From the NCBI GenBank assembly GCA_021732785.1, contig JAKFUG010000081.1:1-42375 (forward strand): DNA of 42,375 bases, in the 5' to 3' direction. The DNA is from Planctomycetaceae bacterium. GTDB taxonomy: Bacteria; Planctomycetota; Planctomycetia; Planctomycetales; Planctomycetaceae. Shown here piece by piece: positions 9,889 to 18,758 of the stretch. Under the pieces are notes generated by a model. That model worked only from the letters and a program-made list of their open reading frames with translations. It had not been told where the DNA came from and did not search any database. How positions within the stretch are numbered: the first letter of the stretch is position 1; each line of letters starts with the position of its first letter. The position numbers and the translations under genes are program-made.

Positions 9889-9943
9889 CGCGGGGCGCGA
9901 AACCGCAAGCGGCCGATTAACGCTGGCGGTTTCGCGCCCCGCG
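9889..9943. repeat. Perfect 18-base inverted repeat containing GCGCGAAACC copy 2
   Basis: CGCGGGGCGCGAAACCGC (9889-9906) and GCGGTTTCGCGCCCCGCG (9926-9943) are exact reverse complements separated by 19 bases. The left arm overlaps a copy of the GCGCGAAACC repeat (9894-9922). It lies in the 253-base gap between the divergent ettA and 10011-10316 genes, where a terminator is not expected. It looks like a REP-type palindrome; the rest of the gap holds nothing recognisable. Confidence 0.6.
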
Positions 9944-10010
9944 CTGAGGAACGCCGTGAATCAGATTCACGGCGTTGAAATCAACCCAAAAGGAAACTCG
10001 GAGCGTTCCC

Positions 10011-10316
10011 ATGAAACACACCTCACCTGATCGTCTGCTCAACGGCGAACTGCTACGCCGAATTCGCGATCAGAGTCCTACTGTTTCAGAGTTTATTTCA
10101 AGCGATTGTGGCGGGGATCCGCAGGTGTTTCACCTTTTTCGGAAGCAGGAATTGATCGTCGTTGAAAACGATCGAGTGCGGCTCAATCGACGACATCTTT
10201 CCCCCGACGGCCTCCGATTTGTTTGGGGAATCCAACAGTTTCACCTCGACAGCGAACAGGTCGAGATCGTCCGATGGGGACCGGCTGGTCCTCCCGTCTA
10301 TGCTATCGAACCGTGA
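10011..10316 (+). CDS. Small hypothetical protein, 101 residues
   Basis: I do not recognise this protein. It starts at the ATG at 10011 (MKHTSPDRLLNGELLRRIRD), with GGAG about ten bases upstream; an earlier in-frame start at 9975 would run back toward the palindrome. There is no signal peptide or membrane segment. The first half is helical and charged, and the middle (QVFHLFRKQELIVVENDRVR) reads like a small winged-helix or DprA-C-like fold with a strand pair, but this is only an impression. It lies 145 bases upstream of frr on the same strand. Confidence 0.5.
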   Translation: MKHTSPDRLLNGELLRRIRDQSPTVSEFISSDCGGDPQVFHLFRKQELIVVENDRVRLNRRHLSPDGLRFVWGIQQFHLDSEQVEIVRWGPAGPPVYAIEP

Positions 10317-10461
10317 GAACACCGGAGACTTTCGCGAGATGATCCCATTCAAATCAGTGTTCACTGTTGAACTTTTCACCCGCGGCGGTTCACGGTACCT
10401 TCATGGAAACACGGACATTTGGTGAACTCCCGACGAGACGACGACGAAAGGCGCTGCGATC

Positions 10462-11022
10462 ATGACCCCGGATGACATCTTGCTGGATGCGGAAGAACGC
10501 ATGGAAAAGGCCGCTAGCGTGGTTCACGAGCAGCTCCAGGGACTCCGCACCGGCCGGGCCAGTGCCGGGCTGGTCGACAACATGCGCGTCGATTACTACG
10601 GTTCCCCCACGCCGCTCAAGCAGATGGCAACCATCAGCGTTCCCGAGCCGCAGCAGATTCTGATCAAACCGTTCGATCCTTCGGTGATTGGTGAAATCTC
10701 GAAGGCGATCCAGTCCAGCGATGTCGGCTTGGCCCCGAATTCCGACGGCCGCGTGATCCGGCTGAACGTGCCTCCCCTGTCAACCGAACGGCGTCGCCAA
10801 CTCGTCACCCGCGTGAAAGACCTGGCCGAAGACGCCCGCGTGTCGATCCGCAACATCCGCCGGGATGCCAACAAGCACGCCGATCAATTGCTGAAGGACA
10901 AACTCCTCAGCGAAGACCTGCACACGGGTCTGAAAGACGACATTCAGGAATTGACCAAGACCTACGAGGGGAAAGTCAATTCGCAGGCGGACGCCAAGGA
11001 AAAAGACGTGATGGAGCAATAA
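10462..11022 (+). CDS. frr: Ribosome recycling factor
   Basis: RRF works with EF-G to split post-termination ribosomes. The 186-residue length is standard. The three-helix bundle and its hallmarks are visible: LRTGRASAGLVDNMRVDYYG (residues 27-46), PLKQMATISVPEPQ, and the second helix pair with VPPLSTERRRQLV and a VSIRNIRRDANK segment. The ATG at 10462 is the normal start, with AAAGG about 11 bases upstream. Its usual partners pyrH and tsf are not next to it here. A strong hairpin terminator follows at 11072-11105. Confidence 0.97.
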   Translation: MTPDDILLDAEERMEKAASVVHEQLQGLRTGRASAGLVDNMRVDYYGSPTPLKQMATISVPEPQQILIKPFDPSVIGEISKAIQSSDVGLAPNSDGRVIRLNVPPLSTERRRQLVTRVKDLAEDARVSIRNIRRDANKHADQLLKDKLLSEDLHTGLKDDIQELTKTYEGKVNSQADAKEKDVMEQ

Positions 11023-11071
11023 GCGCTTGCCGCTTTGCAGAACACAACGCTCACTCATCGCGCGAAACCAG

Positions 11072-11105
11072 AAGCCCGGCAGGGGATCACCTGCTGGGCT
11101 TTTTC
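11072..11105 (+). terminator. Intrinsic terminator after frr
   Basis: AGCCCGGCAGG (11073-11083) pairs with CCTGCTGGGCT (11090-11100) around a short loop, with one G-T mismatch, and is followed by TTTTCGTT. It lies 50 bases after the frr stop. Between the stop and the hairpin is a 19-base sequence, CGCTTGCCGCTTTGCAGA-like, also found at 3008-3026. The remainder of 11106-11327 is leader sequence for the lipoprotein, with no other feature seen. Confidence 0.75.
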
Positions 11106-11327
11106 GTTACAGTTTCGCGCGTTGGCATAAACCGGATGCGGGGAATAGTCTGCGGCAAAATTTCTGCGGTTCTTGCCGATTTTTGACGCATTCCCGGCAA
11201 AACCGGCCGATGTCTGAGAGGGAAACGGACACACGGACGGCGTCCGCAGCGACAGCACACCGATGCTGCGCGCAAGGACGATTGCCACGCAGGGAGGCGG
11301 GCCTGGCCAACCGGGAGGGCACCTCAC

Positions 11328-12221
11328 ATGTCGCGCACAAACCGTCATTCATGGCGAATGCTCGCCTGTTTTTTTGCGACGACGTTGTTGTTGTCCGCGG
11401 GATGCCGTCAACTCGGCAATCGTTCTTCGCAAGGCGCTCCCACGCTGCTGGGCCCATCCGCCCCCGCGTATGCCCCTCCCGGCGAGTCATCGGGGCCACC
11501 TGTGCTGCGGGATATCCCGCCGCTGCCTCCGTCGGCCGCTTCGACTTTCAATCCCGCGGCCTACGGCTCTCCCCGGCGTTTGGGATGGAGTCAACCGCGG
11601 CATGCTCCGCGGCCACCGACTCTGGATTCCTACGTCTTTGCGGAGGGCGGTGTACCGATTCCGGGAAAACCCGCCGCAACATCACAAATTCAACCGGCGT
11701 CGGCGGAAGATACGACCGCTGCCGACGATGGCAACGACTTGGCTGCGTTGCTTCCCCCGGGTGTGGACGATGTGGAAGAGGGCCTGGTCCCCCCGCCCCG
11801 TGATGTCGACGACGAATTCGAGCCGCATGACGTTTCGGAATTGAAGGCCGCGCTGAAAGTGGTCGAGATCGATCTTACCGAGTTCCTGGCAGAGCTGGAG
11901 CAAGCTCCCTCGCTCATTCGGGCGCAGACGCAATCGGAACCGATCCTGATGCCGGTGATTGCGACGACGCCCGTGGTGACCGGTCCCGTGGCTGTTGCAT
12001 CGTCTCCGCAGGCGATAGCGCCCTGGCCAAACGGACAGAACCACGGAATCGCCATCAATCCGGGCCCGACGGGAACGGGAAATCGCCTGGAATTGTTTCC
12101 CGGCCCTGCTCTGCCCTGGAATGCCGGGCGCGTCGCCGCGCCTTATGTGCCTCCCGCCTGGAGTTCGATGAATTCGTGGGCGGGCCAGAACTCGGATTGG
12201 GATGGACGGCAGTTTCGGTAG
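11328..12221 (+). CDS. Predicted lipoprotein, proline-rich, unknown function
   Basis: The protein has 297 residues. Its N-terminus is a lipoprotein signal: basic start, hydrophobic stretch from about 12, and the lipobox LLSAGC with the lipid-bearing Cys at about residue 26. The mature part is low-complexity, rich in Pro, Ala, Gly and Ser, with an acidic block (PPGVDDVEEGLVPPPRDVDD) in the middle and one predicted helix (ELKAALKVVEIDLTEFLAEL). The ATG at 11328 has a strong GGGAGG site at about 11309-11314. It is followed 95 bases later by the ExbB-type gene on the same strand and may work at the same envelope site. No family is recognised. Confidence 0.7.
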   Translation: MSRTNRHSWRMLACFFATTLLLSAGCRQLGNRSSQGAPTLLGPSAPAYAPPGESSGPPVLRDIPPLPPSAASTFNPAAYGSPRRLGWSQPRHAPRPPTLDSYVFAEGGVPIPGKPAATSQIQPASAEDTTAADDGNDLAALLPPGVDDVEEGLVPPPRDVDDEFEPHDVSELKAALKVVEIDLTEFLAELEQAPSLIRAQTQSEPILMPVIATTPVVTGPVAVASSPQAIAPWPNGQNHGIAINPGPTGTGNRLELFPGPALPWNAGRVAAPYVPPAWSSMNSWAGQNSDWDGRQFR

Positions 12222-12316
12222 AATGAGCGACACGCGCGAAACCACGCACCCCGGGATGGGTGAGCACATTCGCCGAGTCGACGTGATCGCGAAAGAATTC
12301 GAACGGAGTCGAGCGG

Positions 12317-13186
12317 GTGATCAACCGAACTTTCAAGACAAATTCCAACCGTGGGAAATCGCGGTTGTTGATGTTGGTGGTTTGGTGCGCACTGGCACTC
12401 GCCGGCTGGGTTTCCGCTCAGGAGACAGGCCCCTCGACACCCGATCCCCTTTCGCCTCCCGTTAATGCGGCTGCCCCGGCAAAAGCTCCGGCGGCGAAAA
12501 AGGGGATCCCCCGCGACCCGCTGGAAGTCATGTTTGCTCTCGGCATCTTCATGTACCCGCTCGGGTTGTGCTCGGTCGTGGTCGTCTGGTTTTCGATCGA
12601 GCGCATGGTGGTGCTCCGGCGCGGGCGCGTCATTCCCCGACCGTTTGTGAAGCGGTTTTTTGAGCACATCGAGCAAGGAAAAGTCGACGCCAAAGGGGCG
12701 ATGAAACTCTGCGAGGAGAACGGCAGCCCCATCGCCATGATCTTCGCGCACGGTCTCAAAAAATGGGGCAAACCCAGCGTCGAAGTGGAACAAGCCATCA
12801 TCGACGGTGGCGAGCGGCAACTCAGTCAGTTGCGGACGCACCTGCGGGTCTTGAACGGAGCCGCGACCGTTTCCCCGCTGCTGGGCCTGCTTGGTACGGT
12901 CGTGGGGATGATCGAGTCGTTCAACAGCATTGCCACGTCCGATTCCATGGGAAAATCGGCGGAGATGGCGGGGGGGATCGGACTCGCGCTGTTGACGACG
13001 GCCGTCGGGCTGCTGATCGCGATTCCAGCCCTGATCATGTACATGTACTTTTCCGGCCGTGTGGATGGACTGGTGATCGACATGGATACCTACGGCCAGG
13101 ACCTCGTCGATCAAATCTCGGCGGAGGCCCTTGCCGAGCAAGCCCGTTCGGGGCGTCAACCCGTCTCCACGGCAAAGAAGTCGTAG
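12317..13186 (+). CDS. MotA/TolQ/ExbB-type proton channel protein
   Basis: These inner-membrane proteins form the proton channel that energises TonB- or Tol-type systems. The protein has 289 residues from a GTG at 12317. Residues 16-34 form a signal-peptide-like segment, followed by a Pro/Ala-rich periplasmic linker (38-64). Transmembrane helices lie at about 70-94, 183-203 and 219-245. The family signature [20 protein letters not shown] (about 186-205) and the G-G-I-x-x-A-L-L-T-T block before TM3 are intact. The large cytosolic loop carries the expected [19 protein letters not shown] region. No exbD/tolR partner follows, which is unusual. Assignment to the superfamily is firm; which of ExbB, TolQ or MotA it serves is not. 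Confidence 0.88.
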   Translation: MINRTFKTNSNRGKSRLLMLVVWCALALAGWVSAQETGPSTPDPLSPPVNAAAPAKAPAAKKGIPRDPLEVMFALGIFMYPLGLCSVVVVWFSIERMVVLRRGRVIPRPFVKRFFEHIEQGKVDAKGAMKLCEENGSPIAMIFAHGLKKWGKPSVEVEQAIIDGGERQLSQLRTHLRVLNGAATVSPLLGLLGTVVGMIESFNSIATSDSMGKSAEMAGGIGLALLTTAVGLLIAIPALIMYMYFSGRVDGLVIDMDTYGQDLVDQISAEALAEQARSGRQPVSTAKKS

Positions 13187-13363
13187 TCCCGTTTTCGATT
13201 CGTTACCCGGTTGCCGACCGCGCTGGCTAAATTCGCTGCGGTGCGCAAGCATTCATTGACATTTCACTGTGGCGCGGTACAAGTTTGGGCAGTTATCCGG
13301 GTGTGCCAGTTTGGGCGAATTTATCGCCGGCCTTTTTCCTCCGTCCCGGGCACACATCGACCG

Positions 13364-13394
13364 CCTCTGAGGACTCGATTCCTCAGAGGTTTTT
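13364..13394 (+). terminator. Intrinsic terminator after the ExbB-type gene
   Basis: CCTCTGAGGA (13364-13373) and TCCTCAGAGG (13380-13389) form a perfect ten-base stem with a six-base loop, followed by TTTTT. It lies 178 bases after the stop of the ExbB-type gene. The bases between hold no recognisable gene. Confidence 0.75.
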
Positions 13395-13403
13395 CATTTC
13401 CAA

Positions 13404-13447
13404 AATGAGAAGAGCCCAAGGCATGCTTTCCCTGGGCTCTTCTCATT
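13404..13447. terminator. Palindromic hairpin, member of the CCCAGGG/CCCTGGG family
   Basis: AATGAGAAGAGCCCA pairs with TGGGCTCTTCTCATT to give a 15-base stem at 13404-13447, capped by AGGCATGCTTTCCC. The loop-proximal sequence GCATGCTTTCCCTGGG is nearly the same as that in the tpx-ruvB palindrome at 3651-3672. It stands 20 bases before the stop of the convergent DUF1573 gene and could terminate that transcript. Confidence 0.6.
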
Positions 13448-13467
13448 CGCAGCGGTCATCACGGCGA

Positions 13468-14517
13468 TCAATTGGCCGTGGGCGTGGGGGCGGCGACGAC
13501 GACTTTTCCGCTCGCCTTGAAATGCAGCGGCTCCGGCCGACCGGCAATCGTCACGGTGAAGCGATCGGAAATCGCGCCGGCTTGATCGGGAGCCGCGAAC
13601 GTCAATGGCACCACGTGAATGGTCTTTTCATCGACCGGCAACCGCATCTTGAAGGGGTTCTCAGCCCGGTCGCACTCGATTTTTTCAATCTTGAACGGCT
13701 TCTTGCCCCGGATGATCAGGTTCATCGTTTTGGATTGCCCCGCGGCAACGCTCCCTAAGGCGAGCTCCGCCGGTTCGATCAAGACATCGGCTTCAACACG
13801 AGCTTCGACCGGCAGCGGCACGTTGGGATTGGCCTGGTCATCGGTGATCAGCGTCAACTGCTCTCGCAAAATTCCCGTCGGCGCGTCGGCCGCGAGCGCG
13901 ACAATCACATCGTAAGCGGCCGTTCCGGTAGCCGGATTACGCGAGGTTTCCACGGCGTGAGCCGTCAGATACGGCTTGGGAGATTTGACGTTCAAAACTT
14001 TCCAGTCGGCGCGCCCGGCATAGGCCAAAGTGATCTTTCGCTCGGCACCTGCTCCGACATCGACGGCACCAAAATTGACCGACCCCGGAGTGAAGACCAC
14101 ATCCGTGCGGATGTAGACTTTCAGGGGGATCTTCACTTCCACGCGCAGACCTTTGGTGGGTTCGCTGAGAGTGACCAATGCCGACGACGTTTTCTCCCGC
14201 ATGAAACGGGCGGTGTCCATCGAGATTTCGATGTACGCTTCCTGCCCGCTCAGGATCTGGTTGGCACTGGGTTTAGCCGCCGAGCAACCGCATGACGTCG
14301 AAACATTCGTGATGTTGATCGTTTCCTGATAGATGTTGCGGACTTTGAGTTGCGTTTTGCATTCCGCACCGCGTGCGACCACGCCGAAGTCGAGATTGAG
14401 TTTCTCGAACATCTTTTCGGCCCAGTTCAAATCGGGGCCCGCCTGCGCGAAAGCCGATCCCGTCGAAACCCAACCGCCGACGACCAGTGCGAGAACCAAT
14501 GATGCGCGCGAGGCCAT
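13468..14517 (-). CDS. Exported DUF1573-domain protein
   Basis: The protein has 349 residues from the ATG at 14517 (MASRASLVLALVVGG). The first 24 residues form a Sec signal ending near FAQA. The DUF1573 (ASPM/SPD-2/Hydin-like Ig) domain covers about 37-135, with LNLDFGVVARGAE and the hallmark NVSTSCGCSAAKP (C76, C78). Two more Ig-like strands-rich modules follow, one with the repeat FGAVDVGAGAERKI and one with LALGSVAAGQSKTM, so the protein is three such domains in series. An ORF start 20 codons upstream would put charged residues before the signal, so it was not used. Role unknown; such proteins are often surface or periplasmic binding modules. It is convergent with the ExbB-type gene. Confidence 0.85.
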   Translation of the reverse strand: MASRASLVLALVVGGWVSTGSAFAQAGPDLNWAEKMFEKLNLDFGVVARGAECKTQLKVRNIYQETINITNVSTSCGCSAAKPSANQILSGQEAYIEISMDTARFMREKTSSALVTLSEPTKGLRVEVKIPLKVYIRTDVVFTPGSVNFGAVDVGAGAERKITLAYAGRADWKVLNVKSPKPYLTAHAVETSRNPATGTAAYDVIVALAADAPTGILREQLTLITDDQANPNVPLPVEARVEADVLIEPAELALGSVAAGQSKTMNLIIRGKKPFKIEKIECDRAENPFKMRLPVDEKTIHVVPLTFAAPDQAGAISDRFTVTIAGRPEPLHFKASGKVVVAAPTPTAN

Positions 14518-14700
14518 GAGTGCCGTCTCACAGTCCGGAAGGAAAACGAGATTCCCCACGATGCTTCCACATCGCAAGCCGCCGCAGGAACCCCTTGCTC
14601 CGCAATTGGTTGCAGACTACAGGGCGACTTCCCTTCGACGGTAGTCTCCCCGCTGCCAAATGTCAATCGCGCGCATGCGGACGGACCCATCGCGGGGGGG

Positions 14701-15005
14701 GCATCCGGTGACAGGTGATCGCAGAAAGGTTGGTCTTCAGCCCCGAAGGGGGCGCGATTCGACAGCCCAGGGCGAAGCGTCTTCGCGCAGCCCTGGGACA
14801 ACGGATCAAAAGACGTCACCAAGCCCCAACGGGGCGCGACCGTGTTGTCCGAAAAAAGTCACGCCCCGGTGGGGCTGCGTGTGCCGTGCGATCACGAACC
14901 CAGCCCTTCGGAAGACCTCGGGCTGGGCTATCGAATCTCACCCCGGTGGGGCTCCGGAGTCCGGAATTGTTGACGGATGTTCCCGGCTGAACACCGAACG
15001 CACCC
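14701..15005. repeat. Multi-hairpin intergenic element, copy A
   Basis: The element consists of consecutive minimal hairpins: CCCCGAAGGGG (14741-14751), CCCAGGGC...GCCCTGGG (14766-14797) enclosing GCGAAGCGTCTTCGC, GCCCCAACGGGGC (14823-14835), GCCCCGGTGGGGC (14863-14875), CCCAGCCC...GGGCTGGG (14899-14927) and CCCCGGTGGGG (14941-14951). A second copy lies inverted at 25094-25320. Copy A has an extra module at about 14880-14950. It fills most of the 495-base gap between the DUF1573 and HEAT genes; 14518-14700 is otherwise featureless. A 91-codon open frame runs through it by chance. Confidence 0.85.
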
Positions 15006-15012
15006 ATCGCGG

Positions 15013-17151
15013 TTACTTCGGCATCGGCAGGACGATCAACGCGTTTTCGGCGAACGTGGCCTCGCCGGTGCGACCATTGATGCGGTACTGAATCTTGAGT
15101 TGCTTTACCGTGTTCGGAGCCGGATCACCGCCGAACGATTCGTTGTAGGTGTCGGTCGGCAAGGCCACCAATTGGAGGTCTCCGGCCCGGTCCTGGAGCA
15201 CCTTGGTCACATTCCTGATCGCGGCCCCCGAACCGTATTCCGCTTTGATAATCTCCAGTTTGACCTTGGTCAGATCCACTTTGGCCAACAGCCCCTTCAC
15301 TTCTTCCGATTGAGCACCCAATTTCTGCGCGATGAATAATGCGGCCTGAATCGCATCGTCCTTGAGATCGGGCAGCTTCGCTAAACTGATCGCCATCTTC
15401 AGCATCTCGATGGTTGGGTAGCGTTTGAGGATATCGAGCACGAGGCGTTTTTCTGTCGCCTGCTGGGCTGTGTCGATCACCTTTTGACACATCACAAGCC
15501 GCTCGGGTTCCGGCATGACGAACTGCCGCGCGATGCGAATGTACCCGCGCATCGCCCGCACCTGATACTTTTCACCCGAGGCCGACTTGGAGAGGTCGAG
15601 CAACACCGGCGCGGCATCAATCGTCGCCCATTCGCCCAACAGCTTGCTGCTCACGTCCTGCAGAAAGGCGTCGTTGCTCTTGGCTGCGGCTCCCACCGTC
15701 GCCAGCGCTTTGGTGCCTCCCACGGCCCCCAGTATTTCGAGGAGTGTCCCCTTGGTGGCAGCCGGGGCACGATCCATCGCCGCGGCGATTTGGGCCGCGC
15801 AGTCTTCACGATCGGGCATGCGAATGGCTGCGGTTTTCAAGGCAAGTTGGGCCGCCGCAGCGTCTTCCGCACGCTTGGGAGCCACCACCTGCTTGATGAG
15901 GACGGACATGCTCTTTTGCGGAACGGTCGCCCCCAGCGATGTGAGCGCGGCACTGCGCACGGCCGCATCGGAATGTTCCAGCGCCGTGGTGAGTGCCGCG
16001 GTCGCTTCAATCTGGCGTGATCCCACGAGTTGGATCAGCAACAGGTAGATTTTGCCTTGAGAGTTGGGGATCCGCGCGAGAATCTCTTTGTTGACGCTGT
16101 CATCCGACAATTCGGCGAGCGCGGCCTTGGCGGCTTGTGTCAGTTCCGCGTTTCCATCAACAGAGACTTCGAGCAGCGCGGGAACGCACGTGGCATTGCC
16201 GATACGGCCCAGCGCTTCCGTTGCGGCAAGACGAACCGGTAACGGACCCGCTAGCGCGGCTTTGAGGATCGCATTCAGCAGGACCGTTTCCTTGCGGTCG
16301 GCCATGGCGGTGACAATCACCGCGGCCCGTTCCGGCGTTTGCAGTTCGAGTTCTGCGGCGAGAGCTTTGTCGATCTCGTTGCCGGGGAACTCGCGAGCCG
16401 TGCTCAAACCGACTTGCAGGAAGCCTTTTTGCGGAGAGCGAAGCTGTTCGATCAACAGCGGCAAACCTTCTTCTTTGCGGGCGAGAATCGCTCCCCGCGT
16501 CGCTTCAATCAGCCGCGGAAAGGGCACATCGGTCTTGCGGACTTCGTCGTAGATTTCGATGGCGGCGGCATCACCGCTGGCCAAGTGACTTTCCGCTGCC
16601 AGAATGCACCCTTGGGCGATTGCGGAGCGAATCAGGACCGGACGGGCTTCGGCGAGGGCCTTCCGCAGCACGGTGGTGGCGGGAGCATTTCCCACTTTGC
16701 CGAGCGCAATCGCGGCCGCGGCGGCCACGTCCGCGTCTTCGCTCTTCAGATGTTTCGTCAACACCGGCACCGCCGCGGCGTCGCGCCGGACACCAATCGA
16801 GTTGAGCGCACCGATGAGCAACCGTCCCTGCAACGTTCCCGCGGCAGTGCGAAGAGCGTCATCCGCTTCGGTGCCGGGAATCGCTTCCAGCGCGATGCGT
16901 GCCCACGAATGGAGTTGCTCGTCCATCAGCAACGGGGCGAGCGCCGGAACGGCATCTTTCGAGCCGCGAATGGCGAGGAACTTGCACGCCAGAGCTTTGT
17001 CGGCTTTGGGTGAATCGGTGGTAAGAACCTCGATCAACTCCGCAGGGGTTTTCGCGGCCAAACCCTGCGCGGTCACCGCGCGGGGGAAAGCCATTGCCGT
17101 ACAGACAACAACGGGAATCAGAAAACCGGTCCAGTAGCGCGTCATGGTCAT
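15013..17151 (-). CDS. Exported HEAT-repeat protein with DUF3395-like C-terminus
   Basis: The protein has 712 residues. A signal peptide (MTMTRYWTGFLIPVVVCTAM, cleavage near VTAQ) is followed by about 550 residues of helical HEAT-like repeats, for example AVPVLTKHLKSEDADVAAAA and LPVRLAATEALGRIGNATCV. The last 80 or so residues form a beta-rich domain (AEYGSGAAIRNVTKVL, then GDPAPNTVKQLKIQYRINGR and ALIVLP) resembling DUF3395, known from the C-terminus of DnaJC11 and from planctomycete proteins. HEAT solenoids are binding scaffolds; no catalytic residues are visible. The stop lies only eight bases from repeat copy A. Overall function is unknown. Confidence 0.8.
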   Translation of the reverse strand: MTMTRYWTGFLIPVVVCTAMAFPRAVTAQGLAAKTPAELIEVLTTDSPKADKALACKFLAIRGSKDAVPALAPLLMDEQLHSWARIALEAIPGTEADDALRTAAGTLQGRLLIGALNSIGVRRDAAAVPVLTKHLKSEDADVAAAAAIALGKVGNAPATTVLRKALAEARPVLIRSAIAQGCILAAESHLASGDAAAIEIYDEVRKTDVPFPRLIEATRGAILARKEEGLPLLIEQLRSPQKGFLQVGLSTAREFPGNEIDKALAAELELQTPERAAVIVTAMADRKETVLLNAILKAALAGPLPVRLAATEALGRIGNATCVPALLEVSVDGNAELTQAAKAALAELSDDSVNKEILARIPNSQGKIYLLLIQLVGSRQIEATAALTTALEHSDAAVRSAALTSLGATVPQKSMSVLIKQVVAPKRAEDAAAAQLALKTAAIRMPDREDCAAQIAAAMDRAPAATKGTLLEILGAVGGTKALATVGAAAKSNDAFLQDVSSKLLGEWATIDAAPVLLDLSKSASGEKYQVRAMRGYIRIARQFVMPEPERLVMCQKVIDTAQQATEKRLVLDILKRYPTIEMLKMAISLAKLPDLKDDAIQAALFIAQKLGAQSEEVKGLLAKVDLTKVKLEIIKAEYGSGAAIRNVTKVLQDRAGDLQLVALPTDTYNESFGGDPAPNTVKQLKIQYRINGRTGEATFAENALIVLPMPK

Positions 17152-17284
17152 GATGTTTGTCCCTGTGGTGGACTCAATGTCGTTTTCAATCCCCGGTCCG
17201 ACACGGTCGGATTCAGGGCGAATGGAGAGGTATGCGAACGAAGTTCAAAATCAGTGCGAAAGGAGGAAGTCAACGCTGCGCGGT

Positions 17285-18571
17285 CTACAACCGCCACGGC
17301 TCACGCAGCGCTTCCGACTGCAACCGGTTGGCTTCCACGTCGTCGATGAATTCGTTCTTCACCGTGTCATATTTCACCTGGCGGTTGAGGAACAAAGCGA
17401 CGTTCGCCGCATGGCACGCGATGTGGGCGTTGCGGGCAGCGTCGGCGTTCCCCTTCGGCTGACTCCGGGTCTTGACGCAATCGAGGAAGTCGCGCACATG
17501 GAAGGTCGCGGGATAGCCGCCGATTTCTTCGACCACGCGCCCGGCGAGCAATTCCGGCGAACTGAGGACCAGCTTGCCGCTGTCGCCCGCTTCCACCCAA
17601 CCCGTTTCGCCTTCAAAACGAACGGGGCAGGAACCGAGCGGAATCCAGCCTTTTTCGCGGAAGATCAGTTCGACACCCGATTCATACCGGGCCATCAATT
17701 CGCCCTCTTTCGGAGCGTTGTATTCCACCGGCGGCGGGCAATCGCCGACGGCCCACTGGCACAGGTCGACGCAGTGGGAGCCCCATTCCAGCACGCCGCC
17801 GCCGACGAGACCGCCCCCCTTTTCAAAGTTGAAACCGTCGAGCAGCTTGGGGTTGAACGGACGCCACGCCGCCGGTCCGAGATAGGTGTCCCAATCGACC
17901 ACGCCCTTTTCGGGTTCCGGTTCGGCGGGCAACCAGCCGCTCGTCACGGCCTGCATGCCTGCCGGGTGCGCGTAGACCCGTTTCATCTTGCCGAGTTTGC
18001 CGTTCCGTGCGAGCCCACAGGCAAACGAATAGTGCGGCAGGTTCCGGCGCTGCGTCCCGGCCTGGAACACCCGAGCCGTCCGGCGAATCGTGTCCGCCAG
18101 CAGCAGGCTCTGCGAGATGTTCTTCGTGCAGGGCTTTTCGCAGTAGATGTCCTTGCCCGCATTGGCGGCGTAGGTGGCCATCGTCGCGTGCCAGTTCGGG
18201 CCGGTGGCGATCAGGACCGCGTTGATTTCGTTACGGTCGAGAATCTCGCGGAAATCCCGGTACATCGCACAATTGCCGTTGCCGTAGAGTTCATCGACTT
18301 TTTTCTTGACCCCGACGCGGCGGGCTTCTTTGACGTCACAGACGCCAATGAATTGGACGTCCTTCTGTTCGAGGAAACAGCCGAGATCGTAGGTGCCGCG
18401 GTTGCCGATGCCGATCCCGCCGACCACGATCCGCTCGCTCGGCGCGACGGCACCATCCAGGCCGAGTGCCGAACTGGGAATGATCATCGGGGCGGCAAAG
18501 GCGGCACTAGCCGCCGAGATCGCGGTCTTCAGAAATCGACGCCGATGAAACGGAGCGACTTTCTTCGTCAT
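17285..18571 (-). CDS. Tat-exported Gfo/Idh/MocA-family oxidoreductase (1)
   Basis: This NAD(P)-dependent sugar or glycoside oxidoreductase has 428 residues. The twin-arginine signal (HRRRFLKTAISAASAAFAAP, residues 9-28) indicates export as a folded, cofactor-loaded protein. The Rossmann motif is GGIGIGNRG (51-59), the family EKP motif is at 145-147, and a GTQRRNLPHY segment follows in the substrate region. I chose the ATG at 18571 because a GAGGAG ribosome site lies 7-12 bases upstream and the Tat signal follows at once; the open frame extends to 18970 but has no family similarity. The substrate is unknown. It is divergent from the sulfatase remnant, suggesting an ancestral carbohydrate-processing locus. 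Confidence 0.9.
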   Translation of the reverse strand: MTKKVAPFHRRRFLKTAISAASAAFAAPMIIPSSALGLDGAVAPSERIVVGGIGIGNRGTYDLGCFLEQKDVQFIGVCDVKEARRVGVKKKVDELYGNGNCAMYRDFREILDRNEINAVLIATGPNWHATMATYAANAGKDIYCEKPCTKNISQSLLLADTIRRTARVFQAGTQRRNLPHYSFACGLARNGKLGKMKRVYAHPAGMQAVTSGWLPAEPEPEKGVVDWDTYLGPAAWRPFNPKLLDGFNFEKGGGLVGGGVLEWGSHCVDLCQWAVGDCPPPVEYNAPKEGELMARYESGVELIFREKGWIPLGSCPVRFEGETGWVEAGDSGKLVLSSPELLAGRVVEEIGGYPATFHVRDFLDCVKTRSQPKGNADAARNAHIACHAANVALFLNRQVKYDTVKNEFIDDVEANRLQSEALREPWRL

Positions 18572-18758
18572 CGTGGTACTCCTCAAGATGTGTTCCGGAA
18601 ATGCGTCGGAAGGACGCACTCCGAAGGCAGAGTGGATTCGCTGGATCAGGGCAACATAACTCCCCGACGCGATCAAATCCACCGATGCGTCGTCGGAATC
18701 AGTTCTCACTCCCGACAGAATCGCTGTCGGCCACTGGGCAAACGTTTGTAACAAACTG

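Noticed and set aside
14715-14990. Open frame of 91 codons resembling the frame at 25020-25301
   Set aside because: The two frames are similar only because they run through the same palindromic element; compensating single-base indels change the residues, and the frames have no signal or ribosome site.
17144-18751. 535-codon plus-strand frame opposite the Gfo/Idh gene
   Set aside because: It is the antisense shadow of a clear Gfo/Idh/MocA gene with a Tat signal and conserved motifs.
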